Of a stretch of 64,000 nt of DNA, positions 38,798-48,554 are shown one piece after another (positions within the stretch are counted from its first letter, which is position 1; each line of letters starts with the position of its first letter). Source of the DNA: Tenodera sinensis. Taxonomy: Eukaryota > Arthropoda > Insecta > Mantodea > Mantidae. The translations under genes were made by a program, and so were the position numbers. Under the pieces are notes generated by a model. It was given only the letters and a program-made list of their open reading frames with translations, searched no databases and was not told where the DNA came from. The stretch lies in contig CM060966.1 in the NCBI GenBank assembly GCA_030765045.1, forward strand, positions 67,752,921-67,816,920, given 5' to 3'.

Positions 38798-39020
38798 TGG
38801 TAATGCCACTCCCATCATGTAACACATACTTACCCCAACACCTATTCCTGCCCCCTTCCTGCATCCAAACTTGTAATGCAGGAAGAAATTATTGCCCACA
38901 GACACAAAAGCTTGAAAAAATGGACCACCTTCTATACTGCACACATAAAGTCGCACTAAGCGGCTAGGTGCTGTGCAGATAAACATACCGTATGGGAGAA
39001 CCTGTACGATCTGTTCTCGA
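38798..39020 (+). other. Probable LINE 3' untranslated region
   Basis: This non-coding stretch follows the ORF2 stop and precedes the family A SINE. No poly-A tail is obvious; the boundary between the LINE 3' end and the SINE 3' end is uncertain. Confidence 0.4.
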
Positions 39021-39230
39021 TTGCTGAAAATGCTGGAATGCTGAATTGGAAGGGTGATAATGGAGTAATTGGTAGAATGAGTGACGGGGGAAACCGGAGA
39101 ATCCGAGAAAACCCGATCTGACTCAGCTTCGTTCACTACGATTACCTCATGCGGGTCCCTGGGATCGAACCCGGGCTGCCTATATGGTGGACAAACGCAC
39201 TAATGGCTCGACCACGGCACCGCCATACCG
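39020..39230 (-). repeat. tRNA-derived SINE, family A, with B box
   Basis: Minus-strand reading gives GTGCCGTGGTCGAGCCATTAG (A-box-like), then CCCGGGTTCGATCCCAGGG (perfect B box), GACCCGCATGAGG, GGTTTTCTCGGATTCTCCGG and ACCAATTACTCCATTATCAC. It is the best head in the window for this family. It lies directly downstream of the LINE. Confidence 0.82.
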
Positions 39231-40624
39231 TTTTTGAGAGTATAAAAATGTTCGAAAAATTTTCCATGTAAAGGTAACTTAAAATCCTTGGAAGAATATG
39301 AACTTGTATATCAAGTTTGGTATTTAACTGACTTATCCGTCTTTGAGTTCTGAGACAGACGCATATTTTGTAAAAATGCTGTTCTTTTGGATTCAGGGGA
39401 CCTTGAAACATGTTTTTTTCAGTGAAATCTTGGCATCAAAATTTTTAATGTAATGCTATACTTATGATAAAGCAAGTATTATAGTGTCCGTTCCCTGTGT
39501 ATTGAGTGTATCTTTGGTCTCCGCTCACGTCTTGGTTCTCGTTTTGAATTTATTGTGCACTGCCTTAATTTCGGCTGCCAGTCCACTTTCCAAAATGTTT
39601 CTATTCGGTTGGCATAATACAACCGAGACAACACGTGTGACAGTGTTGGCTAAAAATTAGACGCGATACAGTCCAGTGAATTATTCGAATTTAGAGATAC
39701 ATTTGTGCTATTAATTTAAAGTCGTAATTAGACGTTATGTTATAAAGTAAGTAGGTACAAGTTTTAACAATTCTAACGTTTCTACATTATTTAGAAACTT
39801 TTTCAGTTTTTTAAACGGGACGTTATGGCTGAACTACTCTCATAAAAGAAAGAAATTGCTTACCGATTACGAGAATGGCTAGGAGAATAATATTTCAATT
39901 ATCGAATTATACATAACAAGAATAATATCCATTATGGGTATAATATTGTTTACAGGGGAGAGAAAGAGAAAAATAATGAAGGCTACATAATAAGGGCAGG
40001 AAAGTATTTCTGGGTGCGCCGCTTGGGACCGTTAAAAGCAGCCCAAATGGCGGACCACTTAACCCCATATCCGTCTGCACGTTTAATTTCGGGCAAAGCT
40101 TTAATATTGAATTATTTCGTCTGAGAAGGAGGAGAAAATAAATACGTGGGTAATTGTGGAGGTATTATATCTGCAGGAACAATCTATCGTGATGTGGAGT
40201 GGTTATTAGGTTGGTACCAATGCGGCCGTAATACCACGGTAGCTCCACCACGCTTCTCACGAACTGAAGTGAACTGTACAGGTGTCAAAACATGTTCTTC
40301 TTCTTGTTTACACAATAAGATATAAAAAGAACTAATGAGCCTACTTTCATAAATGCCAAGATGAGAATGATTTATAAAGGTCTAGTAAGAACGGGGGCAT
40401 ATGCAAGGAGGTTTAAGAGAGCGAGAGAGAATTCCTTAAAACACTTTTCCTCTCTTAGTGAAATAATGCGAAAGAATACCTTAAGTTAGGGGTGTGTAAA
40501 CCTTATTATATTAAAGCGTCTACAGCCAGAAAGGAATAGAGAATCTGTCAAGCTCACGTTTACATCGATAAATTAACGACTATTGTCTCTCGGACTTCAT
40601 TTAAGGCGTTTGCAAACTCAAATT
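39231..40624. other. No recognised gene or repeat
   Basis: This is AT-rich sequence with no motif-bearing frame. A GC-richer patch lies near 40010-40070. A short purine patch (GAGCGAGAGAGA) is near 40418. Confidence 0.55.
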
Positions 40625-40925
40625 CTTATAATGAAAGGTGGAATCAGGACAGAAAAATTCAATGCTATAGACGGGATTTGAACCACGGATCTTCCGCTCA
40701 TCGAGCGGCTGCTTTAACCACTAAGCTAGCACGCCCAACTTGCCAGTATGACATGAAATTCCCCAGTCGATTCGTACTATCCCGGAAGACCACAAGGAAA
40801 TCTCACATCAGAGGTAAACACCCCAAGTGCGGCTTACAATAATAAGTACTTTATTTTCTGGGTTTAAGTAATATTTAGACGCTAATTATTATTTATTTAT
40901 GCCAACAAACTTACTGCTGGTTACT
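40625..40925 (-). repeat. tRNA-containing repeat, family E, minus copy
   Basis: On the minus strand, a segment of about 190 bp (including ATAAATAAATAATAATTAGC, AAAATAAAGTACTTAT and CGACTGGGGAATTTCATGTC) precedes a tRNA-like region. That region has TGCTAGCTTAGTGGTTAAAG as A box, and the B box GTGGTTCAAATCCC about 35 bases later, then GCATTGAATTTTTCTGTCC. The sequence ahead of the tRNA-like part is shared by all three copies, so it belongs to the element. The copy faces the next one to form a large inverted repeat. Confidence 0.78.
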
Positions 40926-41227
40926 TACACCCGGGACATAAAGTACTTACAATTTGTAAGTTGCCCTTGGGGCATTTATCTCTGATGTAAGATTCCCTTA
41001 TGGTGGACCGGGAAAGTACGAATCGGCTGGGGAATTTCATGTCACACTGGGAAGTTGGCCATGTTAGCTTAGTGACTAAAGCAGTCACTCAATAAGCGGA
41101 AGATCCGTGCTATGGCATTGAATTTTTCAGTCCTGATTACACCTCTTAAACATTGTCCACACACGGACAATGTTTGAGTAACACCAGCAGTAAGTTTGCT
41201 GGCATAAATAAATAATAATTGTCATTT
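40926..41227 (+). repeat. tRNA-containing repeat, family E, plus copy
   Basis: The order matches the minus copy: CCCGGGACATAAAGTACTTA, ATCTCTGATGTAAGATTCC, ATCGGCTGGGGAATTTCATG, GTTAGCTTAGTGACTAAAGC, AGCGGAAGATCCGTGC and GCATTGAATTTTTCAGTCC. About 10 bases of the B box are lost. A further short piece at 41188-41227 (CAGTAAGTTTGCTGGCATAA followed by ATAAATAATAATT) is an inverted match to 40882-40922, so the region contains nested inverted repeats. Confidence 0.78.
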
Positions 41228-41700
41228 TATAACGAGTTTTAAGGTGTTACATACACAATTTCGTTTTAACGACCTCTATGTCTGACCCCAGTATTTCACA
41301 TTTATTTTGGACTTCCTGTATTTACCTAACAAACTACATTTGTTAGTAATGCATTCTACATAAATATTACGCATTCACTAAAGCTTATGAATAAGTCCAA
41401 TAGTTCTGCTGACTGTAATATTGTGACAAAGTGTCAAAATCAATCCGGTTGCTTTATTGTCTTCTAAACTTTTACCACAAATACAGTTTTTTTCTTGCCG
41501 TTAACAGTCTACAGTCTTTCGAGCTATCACAGCTCACATTTTTTCTCGTAACCTTGCTAGGTCCTTTAAGTGTCTTTCTTCACTTTCTTTGTCTCTCATA
41601 CACCATGTCGTTACAATCACTCGACGCTCGTTAACTCTTCTGGCACTCTGATTGACTCTTGTTTGTAACTGCAACAAACTCTTTCTGCTACTCGTTGCCT
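41228..41700. other. Leader-like region of the minus-strand heat-shock-type module; no coding gene seen
   Basis: Read on the minus strand from 41700, the sequence is A-rich and free of a long frame. It has CAGTTACAAACAAGAGTCAA, which is reminiscent of A-rich insect heat-shock leaders. The first ATG (about 41608) opens only a very short frame. No heat-shock protein start is seen. Confidence 0.35.
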
Positions 41701-41702
41701 CT

Positions 41703-41790
41703 TTATATAGAAGGGATCGCATGGACCTTTCTCGATCTGTAACGCCCGGATCTTTCTCGAAGGTTCAGAAGAAAACCCCTTTTTATATAG
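41703..41790. promoter_or_regulatory. Heat-shock-element module between two divergent TATA boxes
   Basis: TTCTCGAAGGTTC at 41754-41766 is a perfect three-part heat shock element (TTCnnGAAnnTTC). A partial element TTCTCGAT begins at 41729. On the minus strand a TATATAAAG box lies at about 41702-41710, within 20 bp of the partial element. On the plus strand TTTTATATAG lies at about 41781-41790, 16 bp after the perfect element. Heat shock factor binds such arrays. The tight spacing is like insect heat-shock promoters, which can be divergent. No downstream heat-shock coding sequence was found on either side, so the module may be orphaned or belong to an unrecognised transcript. Confidence 0.5.
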
Positions 41791-42615
41791 CCACTTCATT
41801 GTTGCTAGTCACGTGTTTGCTCGCGTGAGTGGTGTGAGGGAGCTTAATCTTGCCTCTTTGTTTGCTCACAGGCCAGGCATGTGGCGACAGGCCTTTGTTT
41901 TGTGCCGCGCCCACCGTCACACTATCGTTGTCTATTGAGTGCACGACGGAACAAATAGGACCCTCACTGCCCATGCGCTGACACCCTACATTCACTGCTT
42001 ATTGCGTTCAGCAGAGCCAAGAAAGCTATCGACATACTTAAACTAGATAATCGATATCTTTTCGGTTGTGCTCTCGAATCATTCAAGAAATATTCAGCAT
42101 AGAGCAAACGCCATCGTTGTGTGCGTATATTATAATAGCCAATTTTAAAAGTAGAATCAGCCGAAAAATACAATAATATAGCATTGAAGTTTTCAGCTGA
42201 TTGCACCTTTTAAATAATTCTTAGGCCGAGTTAGGCCTTTAACAACAACAATAATAATAGAACAAATAAATAAATAAATAAATATATATATGTAACCTAT
42301 TTAACAACTATTTCTTAGTTATCTGTTTATATGATGTCCACCTATGTATACATGCACATATCATCTTTCATTGTGTACGGGTGTATTAAACGAGTTATAA
42401 ACGAAAAAATCCCTCCATAATGACTTCGGGGTTTCAAAGCGGTTGCTCCAATAGGACTTAAAATATTCAAAGAAAAATATTTGTTTGCCAACACACATCG
42501 CTTTTACTGGCTTTGAAAAAAGTTTGACTGCATGTTAAGAAATAAACTTGAGACATTAGGAGAATAGATAGCTATACATAAAGCATCTATTAATTATAAT
42601 TCCAGCTTGCGGTAA
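41791..42615. other. No recognised gene; short AAAT run
   Basis: (AAAT)n of about five units is followed by TATATATA near 42265-42292. Frames on both strands are short and without motifs. Confidence 0.55.
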
Positions 42616-42624
42616 TAATGGATG

Positions 42625-42990
42625 CTTTGAAGCATTTTGGCTGCGGTTCGGTCCCAGGTAACAGCACAAGGTCTTTGTGGTACACGAAGCGTCTGGGCGT
42701 GTTTTCTCCGGGTTCACCGGTTTCCACTACCATTTATTCTACCAATTACTCCATCATCACTTTTTGTTTCATATCTTGTCATACTCAGATCAGGCTGGGG
42801 CCACTCCCTTCGTTCCTGGTTTTGTAGTCACAACTCCGTTTGCTGGTTGTGAAGACCGCATTCACTGGCCAGGAGCCACGTCCTACTCTCCACTACATCA
42901 CCCCACTCATGACGCCCGTTGTAGGCAGAGGTGCGGGGATGCTGTCGGGCCTTGGCCCTGAATGGGCTAGAGTTTAGTTCGAAGCCAACA
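42625..42990 (+). repeat. Chimeric SINE: family A head and middle joined to family B tail
   Basis: The first half has GCGGTTCGGTCCCAGG (mutated B box), TTTTCTCCGGGTTCACCGG and ACCAATTACTCCATCATCAC, all family A. The second half from about 42850 has GAAGACCGCATTCACTGGCC, GACGCCCGTTGTAGGCAGAG and GGGCCTTGGCCCTGAATGGG. These match the 3' part of family B at about 44840-44980. Either one SINE inserted into another, or a composite SINE exists. Confidence 0.75.
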
Positions 42991-43169
42991 ATCTCTGCCG
43001 GATTTTCTTTATCCCTCACAATTATTTTGTTTTCTTTTTGTGTACGTTTGATGTACTCGTATTTTCCCTAATACATAGTTTGCCGGCTCACAGCCAGCTG
43101 TCGGTCGTGCTATCCATGTCTATCACTTGTCCATTGGTTAGGGGTAGCACTATCGTCACCGCCTAGGGC

Positions 43170-43640
43170 TAGTCATACTCTTAAACTGGATAGGGTCTAA
43201 CTTTCCGCGGGCACATCAGAGACTTCTCGGCGAGGACACAGGGGGCTATTGCTTCACTGTATCCTATGCTGAGGTCCGAGATGCCAATCCGCCTGAAGTT
43301 ACACCTCTTGGGCTCTTATAATCCCCCTCGTCCTTTACGTCTATGAAGTGTGGGGCATGGCAGCAGCCAGTTGGCTCCTGTGGCTCCAAAGGGCGCAGAA
43401 TAGAGGACTTTGGTCCATCTTTTCTGTTCCCATACCTTTCCCCGTGAGACTACTTCACGAAGCCTCATCTTTTCCATACGTGGAGGATGAAATTAGGCGC
43501 TGGGCAGCAAAATTCTACGACAAGTTACCAACCTTTCAAAGCGCCCTGGTTAGGTCTCTTGGGGACTATGACCCCAGAACACGCCGCTCTAGGTCGTACA
43601 GGGTTCCCCGCTTGGCTTGTGGGCACGCCTCATAACCAAG
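43170..43640 (+). pseudogene. Jockey-clade LINE, 3' end of ORF2 only
   Basis: Frames in order read RDFSARTQGAIASLYPMLRS, then VWGMAAASWLLWLQRAQNRG, then LLHEASSFPYVEDEIRRWA and SLGDYDPRTRRSRSYRVPR. This matches the thumb-to-C-terminus layout of Jockey-clade ORF2 (YP-L, VWG-A, LQ-x-x-QNR, LH, I-x-x-x-A, LG-x-Y). A frame change at about 43320 and loss of everything upstream show a 5'-truncated, inactive copy. It is not the same sequence as the LINE at 35712, whose C-terminal part differs. Confidence 0.78.
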
Positions 43641-44030
43641 GAGACAATCCACCTGCAGCTAAAGCTGAGCTCCAGTATAGTCCCAACAAAGAGTTGCTCG
43701 TCTCAAAAATTAACCCCTATCAAAATTCTGAATTAAAACCTCAACATTTTTAAAAGAATTCATTCTAAAACTTCTTTCTTCTATCAGAATGCAGATATTG
43801 CTGCATACTGTGAGTCATATGTCACGAGGCAGAACAGCTTCCTTCTATTCCAAATTAACCTAAAAACTAAAAACGCTACCCTTATTTCCCCTTCCCAATA
43901 TTAATCCTATCTGCTGTTAAGCCCCATTAGGGGTAGGTACGCAGCAAAATTCATCGGGCTGAACCCAGCCTGCCAGCAGCTCGTCGTCGTCATTGAGCCC
44001 TGTCTAGGACGTTTACCTGCGCGGTTCATT
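43641..44030. other. No recognised gene; probable LINE 3' flank
   Basis: This is non-coding sequence between the LINE fragment and the AC/AG microsatellite. Confidence 0.45.
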
Positions 44031-44032
44031 TT

Positions 44033-44033
<1 letters not shown>

Positions 44034-44115
<82 letters not shown>
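44034..44115. repeat. (AC)n(AG)n compound microsatellite
   Basis: About 24 AC units are followed directly by about 16 AG units. A 64-codon minus-strand frame through it is a repeat artefact. Confidence 0.97.
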
Positions 44116-44118
<3 letters not shown>

Positions 44119-44654
44119 GCTCATACAGGCTTTGTTCTGGCGATGCTTTTTATTCAGCAGTAACTCAACTTGTACTTTTAGTGAAATCTCTGGATAGAAT
44201 TCTGGGTGCAGAGGAAGCAAAAGTTAAATAAACACACCAGTGTCCGTCATATATAGGGTTTCAATAAAGCCTGTAAGATGGGCGCTTATAAGGAACTGAA
44301 TGAATTTTAGTCAATTAGCATCAATTAATTGATGCTGAAGCTTCAAAAGTGACTTTGAGGTTACATGGCAAAAGAGGTTCTATATATAGGGTTTTTGAAA
44401 AATCACTTCCAACTTTAAACAGCTATAAACCTTATGTTTGAGATAGGATAAAACTAAAAGAAGTCACATACTAGGCAAGAAAATGGGTTTGGTTATTTTG
44501 CTCTTTTTTCAGTCCAGCTACCATGGGTACACTTTTACCGAATTTTGCATTAGTAATTTTGTTCATACTGCTATAGGAATTTGCAAGTTCAAAATCATGG
44601 CTCACTAAATGATAGAATACAGCTGATTAAATGATATTATGAAAGCTAAAGGAG

Positions 44655-44987
44655 GCCGCCTCCGTAGCACAGCTGGCAGCGCGCTTGCCTGTGGCGCGGA
44701 GGACCCGGGTTCGATCCCCGGTACCAGCATGGGGATTTTATCCCCTCTGGGAGGTCTGGCACGGGGTGCACTCAGCCTCGTTAGGTCCCGGGGGGACCAA
44801 TTGAGGAGCTACTTGATGGAGAAGTAGCGGCCCCAGGTCGAGAAGACCGCATAACTGGCCGGCAGGGCTCGGGGCGCTGACCACGTCCCACCCTCCAGTA
44901 CTGCACCTCACCAATGACGCCTGTAGTGGGCAGAGGTGGGGGACGCAGCGGCTGGGCGGTAGGCCTTGGCCCTTCGTGGGCTGTCGC
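44655..44987 (+). repeat. tRNA-derived SINE, family B, full length, nested in the Tc1/mariner-like element
   Basis: GCTAAAGGAG is duplicated at 44645-44654 and 44988-44997, so insertion limits are exact. The head starts GCCGCCTCCGTAGCACAG, with A box TAGCACAGCTGGCAG, a 40-base gap, and B box CCGGGTTCGATCCCCGG. The 5' seven bases do not pair with those after the B box, so it is a SINE and not a working tRNA gene. The body is GC-rich (CCCGGGGGGACCAATTGAGG, GAAGACCGCATAACTGGCC, TAGTGGGCAGAGGTGGGGG). A shorter relative forms the tail of the composite at 42850-42990. Confidence 0.92.
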
Positions 44988-45049
44988 GCTAAAGGAGCTT
45001 TTCTCGAAGTCTGAGAATTTAACTCTTAGCAATTAAAGAGCACACCCAT

Positions 45050-45980
45050 GTTGAACCCGTAATTTCATCAGGAAGTTTGAGGAAACTGATTCTGTTGCTG
45101 ATAAGAAGAAATCTGTAAATCCAAAGGTAATCAATGATGTCACTGTTGTTGAGGTGTTTCATGCAAATAATGAAGTCAGGAGAAATAATAAATGGAATTA
45201 GTAGTGTTGCATAGGTATCGAAGACCACAGTTTGGAGCATTCTAAGAAAACCTCTTAGCCTGTATCCACGTAAGCTGGAACCAACGTTTGCACTGAAAGA
45301 AAGTGGTAAGCGAACATATATGATTTTACTTTATTTGTACTAGCAGAGATTTAAACTAATAGTGATTGGTTGGACAACGTTTTTTGGACAGACAAAGCAC
45401 ACTTCTCTCTTAATGGTGGAGTTGACACACATAAATGCAGAGTTTTGTCAGCAAATGACCCTCTAATTTTAAATCAAATAGGTCTTCATGATTCAAAAGT
45501 TACTGCATTCCATTCGCAATTCATCGATTGACCTTATTTCGTCGAAGAAGACAACTGTTACTGTAAATTCCATTTCATTTACTAATAAAGTTACTTAAAT
45601 GGTGAGTGCTACTGTGGCGTACTATAAAGGTTCGTCATCCCTAGACCGAGGAATCACAACATGGAAAACATGCAAAATTCCACTCCGTTCCATATCTACA
45701 CCCCTGTAAAGCAATTAATTATCCAGATATTTGGCGATTATATCATCAGCAGATACTTTGCAACAAAGTGGCCAACGTGATCTCCGGATTTTCAACTGAT
45801 CGACTTTTGGTTGTGGGGTTGCGTGTCTGACACATCCAATAATCCGACTGCAACTATCTTGCAGGAAATTGCTAATATTCCAAGACATCATCTGCAAAAT
45901 CCTGCGCGTGGGGTTGCAAAGAGAATGGTGTACGTAGAACAAGAGAACAGAGGAAATCCTCCCAATGCTTCATAAAATGC
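45050..45980 (+). pseudogene. Tc1/mariner-like transposase, heavily broken
   Basis: Pieces of one transposase occur in order in different frames. First is a helix-turn-helix part (SVADKKKSVNPKVINDVTVV, then TTVWSILRKPLSLYPRKL). Next is a first catalytic block, FWTDKAHFSLNGGVD, at about 45380-45430, with Asp in the usual WTDEAHF context, followed by PYFVEED. Last, at about 45770-45975, WPT, a stop, SPDFQLIDFWLWG holds the last catalytic Asp. The middle FQQDGA block is missing. Several stops and at least three frame changes make it non-functional. Length and spacing match a mariner-type protein of about 340 residues. Confidence 0.8.
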
Positions 45981-46137
45981 CATTGTTTGCCCAGAATGTG
46001 ATATATTTCTCCTATCTCAGATATTTAACGCCGTTGTTTGCCAAGTAAGTGACTTCTTCAGTTTTTTTTTTCTATCTCAAATATTGTAATATTTATAACG
46101 GTTTAAAGCAATAAGTGAATTTTGAAAGACCCTATAT

Positions 46138-47697
46138 TGTGGCACCATAATTGTGGTATAGTTATCGTATCCTTTTGGGTAGGCTTATGGAGTTTTAGGG
46201 CTCAAACGTTGCAAAACTCCTCATGTGACGCATATCATTTACTAAAACGTATCATTATACAATTTTATTTAAAGCAGCAAATTACTTGAAAAATTACATT
46301 TTAGGAAAAGTAATGATTGCAAGTAAAATTATTAAAATAGTAATTGTTACAGGAATCCAATTACAGTCCTGTGTATAAGTGGTGTGTATGCCCACGGAAG
46401 GGCACAAAATGTATTTTCCCCATGACTTGTCTACGTGATTTTTGCACGGCCAATTTACAACGAGCATGGTAATTATTCTGCTCCATGTTCACGAATATTT
46501 TCACAAAGAGACAAAGAAATGTAAGCTAAATGCGTCTAGGAGTTATACATAGTTCCATCCGCTTCGGAAAGATGAACACAGGACGGGATGTTCAGTGACA
46601 CATCCTAAGCCTTTAACGTAATGGCATATTTTGTTTATAATAATTATATACACGTGTGTTAGTAATTACGTCACAGCTCGATTGCTCGTGTGTGGCTATA
46701 GACTGTTATTATCTCCCATTGGTTCCCGGCCAGGTTAGTTTCGTTCAGAGCTAGAGTGTTTTAAGTGATCTCTAAATACATTTGCAACGTTATACTAAAA
46801 AACTGCTGCGTTCCATTTAGTATGAATAAAAAACCATGTACTAACATGAGTTATATTCACATCTATGACCCTGTATCCCGACTTAAACGTATTTATCTTC
46901 CTTTTAAGAGTTCTTATTGTTTTCATTTACACTTCGCGACGTCTTTAGAATGCTTATTAAATATAACAGCGTACTAGTGTGGGAATGTTATTACAACATA
47001 TTAACTCTTTCCTCCCAAAACAATATAAGTTACGGTAGGTACCCGGTCATTCGGGTATTTCAGGAAATCAAAAGACTGACGTCCTAGCACAGAAAGAAGC
47101 ATCTCTTTCCTTGATAGGACCAAAACCTTTCTGTGGAATAAGGATCTTAGAAGCCAAAAACACACTACAAAATTAGGTTCGTAATGAAACCCAAAAATGC
47201 AACACATTTGTCGCTTGCGTTTAAAAGCCAATGAAACGGCGAAACATCTATTAAAATGATTCTTTCGACCCAGCACTACTGCCTACACTTTTCGCTGAAT
47301 TGAGAGTCGAGAACAAGAATACCTACCTACTTCCTCACTGTCACAAAAGCATTCAGTTGGCTGATACGCTGGTTCTACTGCTGGCCCATTCTGCGTCACC
47401 GGTACATGAAGCTGCACTTACACTAAACGATTTTCTTACACCAAGAATGTGCAACTAATACTTTAGTGCATGGGTTACATGTGGTGTTTTCGCATATACT
47501 GTTTGCATATTAGAAATGTCTGCCTCAATAATAAGCAATAATAATACTCTAAGCGAACTATTTTACACCGTGAAGTGAAGCACGCTGTGAAAAGATGTGC
47601 ATTAAACAGAATAATTATGTCTAATTGTTGTTAAATATTTTATTTCCCTTATGCGTAAGTTCAAAATGTCGTATACCGACCTCCTAATTTGACGACA
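46138..47697. other. No recognised gene or repeat
   Basis: AT-rich with frames up to 91 codons and no motifs. A plus-strand frame near 46822-46977 starts MNKKPCTNMSYIHIYDPVS but shows no domain. Confidence 0.55.
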
Positions 47698-47998
47698 TAC
47701 GAAGGTAATCCAGAAGGTAACGACCGTTTGGCTTTAATAACTCGAAAATAAAATGTTTTGTTAAATAAAAAGGAACCCGTTTCTTTCAAAAACGCAGTTT
47801 GCTTTATTTCTCTATGTAATCACTTTCATTATAGCAGTACCCATCCCTTAACGACCACATTCCAAGAAGTTGTAAATCTGTCCCTCAACCTTCTTTCGCT
47901 GCTAATGACATGAACATAATAGAATCTGTTGTTGTAGAGTTGGTTAACTAGTATTGCATATTCAGAGTACCTAAAAGACAGTGTGATGAGGAAGGGCA

Positions 47999-48181
47999 TT
48001 AAGGTACGGGGGGTACCATACTAAAGTATTTGTTATATCTGTATACCTGCTTTAGTGTTTCCATGTTGTAGTCAGCTGCCTCCAGTCCATTGAGCCAAGA
48101 TAATTTTACCAAGCAAAGAGCGAGACTAGCATAGGCTTGGCGTTTATCTTGCATGATTTTCTTCTTCACTTGGTTCTTCAT
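47999..48181 (-). pseudogene. Mariner transposase C-terminal remnant
   Basis: WLNGLEAADYNMETLKQVYR followed by YNKYF matches the end of mariner transposases (W-x-x-G-x-x-A-D-F-Y-x-x-G-I-x-K-L-V-x-R-Y-D-K-C). It follows directly on the N-terminal remnant, so some 200 residues of catalytic core have been deleted between them. Confidence 0.7.
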
Positions 48182-48186
48182 ATCAT

Positions 48187-48384
48187 CTAAGGTGAATAAT
48201 GCACAACCAGATCGAGTTCTGTCATACAGCGTCCATTCTTGAGCGCTTCACACCAGTTCCTGTCATTTCTTTCGTTCACTACTGTATCACTGCACACTTC
48301 GTCTAGTTGACTGTAAATTTCCCGCCATGCATGCAAAAATCTAATAACACGTCTCACCTCACCGTTGGCAGGGCTTTGTATCAC
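48187..48384 (-). pseudogene. Mariner transposase N-terminal remnant
   Basis: MIQSPANGEVRRVIRFLHAW with a later NRNWCEALKNGR resembles the first helix-turn-helix of mariner transposases (x-x-E-x-R-x-V-I-R-F-L, then x-W-x-x-x-F-x-x-G-R). The frame stops soon after, and the catalytic core with its three Asp residues is missing. The C-terminal remnant lies at 47999-48181 on the same strand. Confidence 0.75.
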
Positions 48385-48554
48385 ACAGTTAACTTTGGAC
48401 AGTTAAAAAATAAACGTTGGCAACTTATTTCAAATGGTGCTCGTACAGTGAGAACAGATGTCGAGCAAACCATTCGACCTTGGATAGAAGACCGATAGCA
48501 ATCTGCGTAGGCACGATCATGCAAATGGTCGTTACTTCCTAAATTACCCTCGTA

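Larger units (their letters stand above)
44385..46137. mobile_element. Tc1/mariner-like element with about 110-bp inverted termini
   Basis: ATATAGGGTTTTTGAAAAATC from 44385 is mirrored by GACCCTATATT ending at about 46137. The match continues inward for about 110 bp: left CTTTAAACAGCTATAAA, TTTGAGATAG, AGAAGTCAC-TACT-GGCAA, against the same blocks in the reverse complement of 46030-46137. TA dinucleotides flank both ends. The right end holds two imperfect direct subterminal repeats (45976-46026 and 46027-46087). Inside are transposase relics and a SINE. A second TATATAGGGTTTC at about 44250 hints at a further fragment outside. Confidence 0.82.
47700..48552 (-). mobile_element. Internally deleted mariner element with 31-bp inverted termini
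   Basis: CGAAGGTAATCCAGAAGGTA from 47700 and its inverted partner ending at 48552 agree at 25 of 31 positions, including the run GTAACGACC. TA duplications flank it (47698-47699 and 48553-48554), as expected for mariner insertion. The 853-bp element is short of the usual 1.3 kb. Minus-strand frames encode only the start (EVRRVIRFLHA from about 48360) and the end (WLNGLEAADYNMETLKQV near 48070-48095) of a mariner transposase. Confidence 0.85.

Noticed and set aside
44655..44733. Functional tRNA gene
   Set aside because: A and B boxes are excellent, but the acceptor-stem halves do not pair, the sequence continues into a GC-rich body, and a target duplication flanks the whole unit, so it is a SINE.
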